Origin: Frankiales bacterium
GTDB taxonomy: Bacteria > Actinomycetota > Actinomycetes > Mycobacteriales > SCTD01
DNA length: 7,580 nucleotides
Direction: 5' to 3'
Assembly: GCA_025465145.1 (NCBI GenBank)
Contig: JAODNS010000094.1
Location: 1-7,580 of the forward strand
The first letter of the stretch is position 1; every line of letters begins with the position of its first letter. Below the pieces are notes generated by a model. The model did not search any database. It was not told the origin of the DNA and was given only the letters and a program-made list of their open reading frames with translations. The position numbers and the translations under genes were made by a program. Below are positions 5,942 to 7,580 of the stretch, piece after piece.

Positions 5942-6865
5942 TCAGCCGCCCAGGAGAGCCGCGACGTCACCGCGCGCGAGCCACTCGGCACGCACGCCCG
6001 GAGGCAGGTCGCCGGCGATCGCGAGGACCGCCGAGCGGGCCGCGGACAGGCTCCGGTCGCTCTCGCCCGGGTCGCTCTCGGCGACCAGCGCGCCGAGCAG
6101 CGCGCGGGCCGGCCACACCAGTGGCACCGTGCCCAACGACTCCGCCAGCGTCGCCGCCCGGCGGAGCGTCAGCGCGGCCTGCTCCATGCTGTCGCCGCTG
6201 ACCTGAGCGATGCCGAGGTACAGCAGCCCCTTCGCCACGTGCCGCGGGGCGCGGGCGTTCTCCGCCCGGTCCACCGCCTCCTGCGCCGCCTCGGCCGCCT
6301 CGGCCGCGCGCCCCTCGAGCAGCGCGATGTCGGCCTGCACCCAGCCCAGCCGCACGCGCTGACGCCACCACTCGTCCGAGCGCTCGGGGATGAGACCCGC
6401 CGCCGCGGTCGCCCGGTCGACCGCCTCGTCCAGGTCCTCGAGCCCGACGGCGTCCGCCGCGAGGCCGACCTGCGCGTCGAAGGCCGCCTCGCCGGTGCCG
6501 TCGGTCAGCGCCAGCGCGGCCGCGTCGGCGTCCCGGGCGACCGCGTGCCGGCCGAGCTGGCGGTGGACGCTGGCGATGGTGGCGCTGGACAGCGCGCCGA
6601 ACAGCCGCTGCTCCGGCGGCGCGTCGGGCAGCCGGGCCGCGTCGACGAGCGGCGACAGGACGGTGAGCCCGCCGCCGTACCGGCCCCCCGCGGCCAGCGC
6701 CACCCCGAGCAGCCAGGCTGCCGCGGCCATCTCGGCCTGCCGGCCCTGCGACTGGGCGAGGACGACGGCCTGCTCGAGGACGCCCACCGCGGCGCCGGGC
6801 TTGCCGTGGAAGGCGGCGTGCTCGCCGCTGGCCAGCAGGCTGGCGAGGTCCGCGGGTGCCGTCAC
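5942..6865 (-). CDS. TPR-like alpha-helical repeat protein of unknown function
   Basis: The product is 307 residues, rich in alanine and leucine, with no signal peptide, membrane span or catalytic motif that I can see. It appears to be a chain of paired amphipathic helices with TPR-like spacing. Examples are an AAVGVLEQAVVLAQ helix near the N terminus, AWLLGVALAAGGRYGGGLTV, ASVHRQLGRHAVARDADAAL, VQADIALLEGRAAEAAEAAQ and KGLLYLGIAQVSGDSMEQAA. The small-residue and Gly positions in the turns fit tetratricopeptide repeats, which usually serve as protein-binding scaffolds. The GTG at 6865 is chosen because it lies 20 bases after the upstream stop and just ahead of the first helix; no good Shine-Dalgarno is visible. 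An upstream extension to 7069 is Arg-rich and overlaps the neighbouring gene in another frame, so I reject it. Spacing suggests co-transcription with the cobalamin-binding regulator. I cannot name a partner. Confidence 0.72.
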   Translation of the reverse strand: MTAPADLASLLASGEHAAFHGKPGAAVGVLEQAVVLAQSQGRQAEMAAAAWLLGVALAAGGRYGGGLTVLSPLVDAARLPDAPPEQRLFGALSSATIASVHRQLGRHAVARDADAAALALTDGTGEAAFDAQVGLAADAVGLEDLDEAVDRATAAAGLIPERSDEWWRQRVRLGWVQADIALLEGRAAEAAEAAQEAVDRAENARAPRHVAKGLLYLGIAQVSGDSMEQAALTLRRAATLAESLGTVPLVWPARALLGALVAESDPGESDRSLSAARSAVLAIAGDLPPGVRAEWLARGDVAALLGG

Positions 6866-6885
6866 GCGCGCAACGTACCGGCCGG

Positions 6886-7580
6886 TCAGGCGCCGAGCGC
6901 CTGCTCCACCAGGTCCAGCGCGTCGCCGAGCCCGTCCGCGACGTTCACGTGCGGCGGCAGGTCGCGCCGGGTCCAGCCCGGCCCGCCGACGACGACCGCG
7001 GTGGGCGGCTTCATGACGGGCAGCCCGGTGACGACGGAGACGTCGGCCGTACCGGGCAGCTGCGACCACAGGAAGAGCAGTGCGGGGCCGGTACGGCGGA
7101 CCGCCGCCTGCAGCGCGTGCGCGGGGAGGGCGGGCCCGAGCGTGCGGGTGCCGACGCCGCGCTCGGCGAGCCCGGCGGACAGCACGTGCAGCGGCAGGGA
7201 GTGCTGCTCGCCGGGCGCACCCGCGAGCAGCACGGGCCGGCCGCCCAGCGGCTCGTGCGCCCGCTCCGCCACCTCCCGCAGCACGACGAACGAGCAGTCG
7301 GCCAGCAGGTGCTCGACCTCGACGCCTTCGCCGGTCGCCTCCCAGCGGTCGCCGACGGAGACGAGCACGGGGCGCAGCACGCTCTCCCAGGTGGCCACGA
7401 CGCCGTGCTCGGCGAGCTGCGCCCGCAGGGTGGCGGTGACGGTGGAACTGTCGAGCGCCATCGCTGCCCGGCCGAGCCCGCGGGCGATCTCGTCCGCGCC
7501 GGGCAGCGCGAGGACCCGCCCGCCGGGGCCCCCGGGCCGCCGGGAGAGCCGGCCGTTCCGGTCCGGCAGCGGCGCCTTCG
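6886..7580 (-). CDS. MerR-type regulator with cobalamin-binding C-terminal region (5' end outside window)
   Basis: The frame is open to the right edge, so the N-terminal part, where this family has a MerR winged helix, is not visible. The fragment has 230 complete codons. After a Gly/Pro/Arg-rich linker (visible residues 8-28), a helical-bundle segment contains W79 followed nine residues later by E89-H90, the Wx9EH signature of CarH/LitR-type light or B12 sensors. A Rossmann-like domain follows, with RPVLLAGAPGEQHSLPLHVLS. Its E124-x-H126 corresponds to the E/DxHxxG motif whose His can ligate cobalt; the Gly is replaced by Pro. VVVGGPGW later in the domain is also typical. The ATG at 7461 starts inside the helical segment and is probably not the true start, since coding sequence typical of the family continues upstream. 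It could sense adenosylcobalamin, light or oxygen, or have lost ligand binding. The MerR assignment is inferred from family architecture. Confidence 0.82.
   Translation of the reverse strand, partial: KAPLPDRNGRLSRRPGGPGGRVLALPGADEIARGLGRAAMALDSSTVTATLRAQLAEHGVVATWESVLRPVLVSVGDRWEATGEGVEVEHLLADCSFVVLREVAERAHEPLGGRPVLLAGAPGEQHSLPLHVLSAGLAERGVGTRTLGPALPAHALQAAVRRTGPALLFLWSQLPGTADVSVVTGLPVMKPPTAVVVGGPGWTRRDLPPHVNVADGLGDALDLVEQALGA

Noticed and set aside
5942..7069. Extended start for the TPR-like gene at 7069
   Set aside because: The added N-terminal 68 residues are Arg-rich and overlap the cobalamin-binding gene in another frame; GTG 6865 follows that gene's stop closely.

Overview
The window is very GC-rich, with strong G/C bias at third codon positions. 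Its gene content and order (BldM-type regulator, SigD-type sigma factor, RsdA-type anti-sigma factor, guaB) point to an actinobacterium outside the best-known model genera; I cannot name the genus. Every gene I can support lies on the minus strand, so transcription runs from high to low coordinates. No stretch longer than about 170 bases lacks a gene. I see no tRNA, rRNA, CRISPR array or insertion sequence.

In transcription order: (1) 7580-6886, a regulator with a CarH/LitR-like cobalamin-binding region, cut by the right edge, followed 20 bases later by (2) 6865-5942, an alpha-helical TPR-like protein. (3) A 167-base gap (5775-5941) carries two 16-bp inverted repeats exactly 22 bp apart and a strong ribosome-binding site. 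(4) 5774-4845, a GAF plus HisKA_3-like sensor kinase homologue whose ATP-binding domain looks degenerate. It overlaps (5) 4848-4219, a BldM-like NarL/LuxR response regulator, by four bases. (6) 4177-3605 (possibly from 4216), a SigD/ShbA-like ECF sigma factor, overlaps (7) 3608-2580, an RsdA-like membrane anti-sigma factor, by four bases. (8) 34 bases later comes guaB (IMP dehydrogenase), starting at 2545 and running off the left edge.

The standout is guaB. Its reading frame is interrupted in frame by a 377-residue intein (461-1591), inserted between the Gly and Ser of the catalytic-loop motif GPG/SIC, two residues before the catalytic cysteine. The intein has all the splicing residues (Cys1, a TxxH block B, C-terminal His-Asn, +1 Ser) and two LAGLIDADG motifs, each with its acidic residue, so it looks like a complete, potentially mobile intein. 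IMP dehydrogenase should be inactive until splicing restores the loop.

Genes 4 to 8 look like one regulatory-metabolic block: a possible signal input, a developmental-type response regulator, an ECF sigma/anti-sigma pair and the rate-limiting enzyme of GTP synthesis. The sigD-rsdA-guaB order matches mycobacteria, and bldM-shbA-guaB matches Streptomyces. Co-transcription is inferred from spacing and overlaps, not shown.
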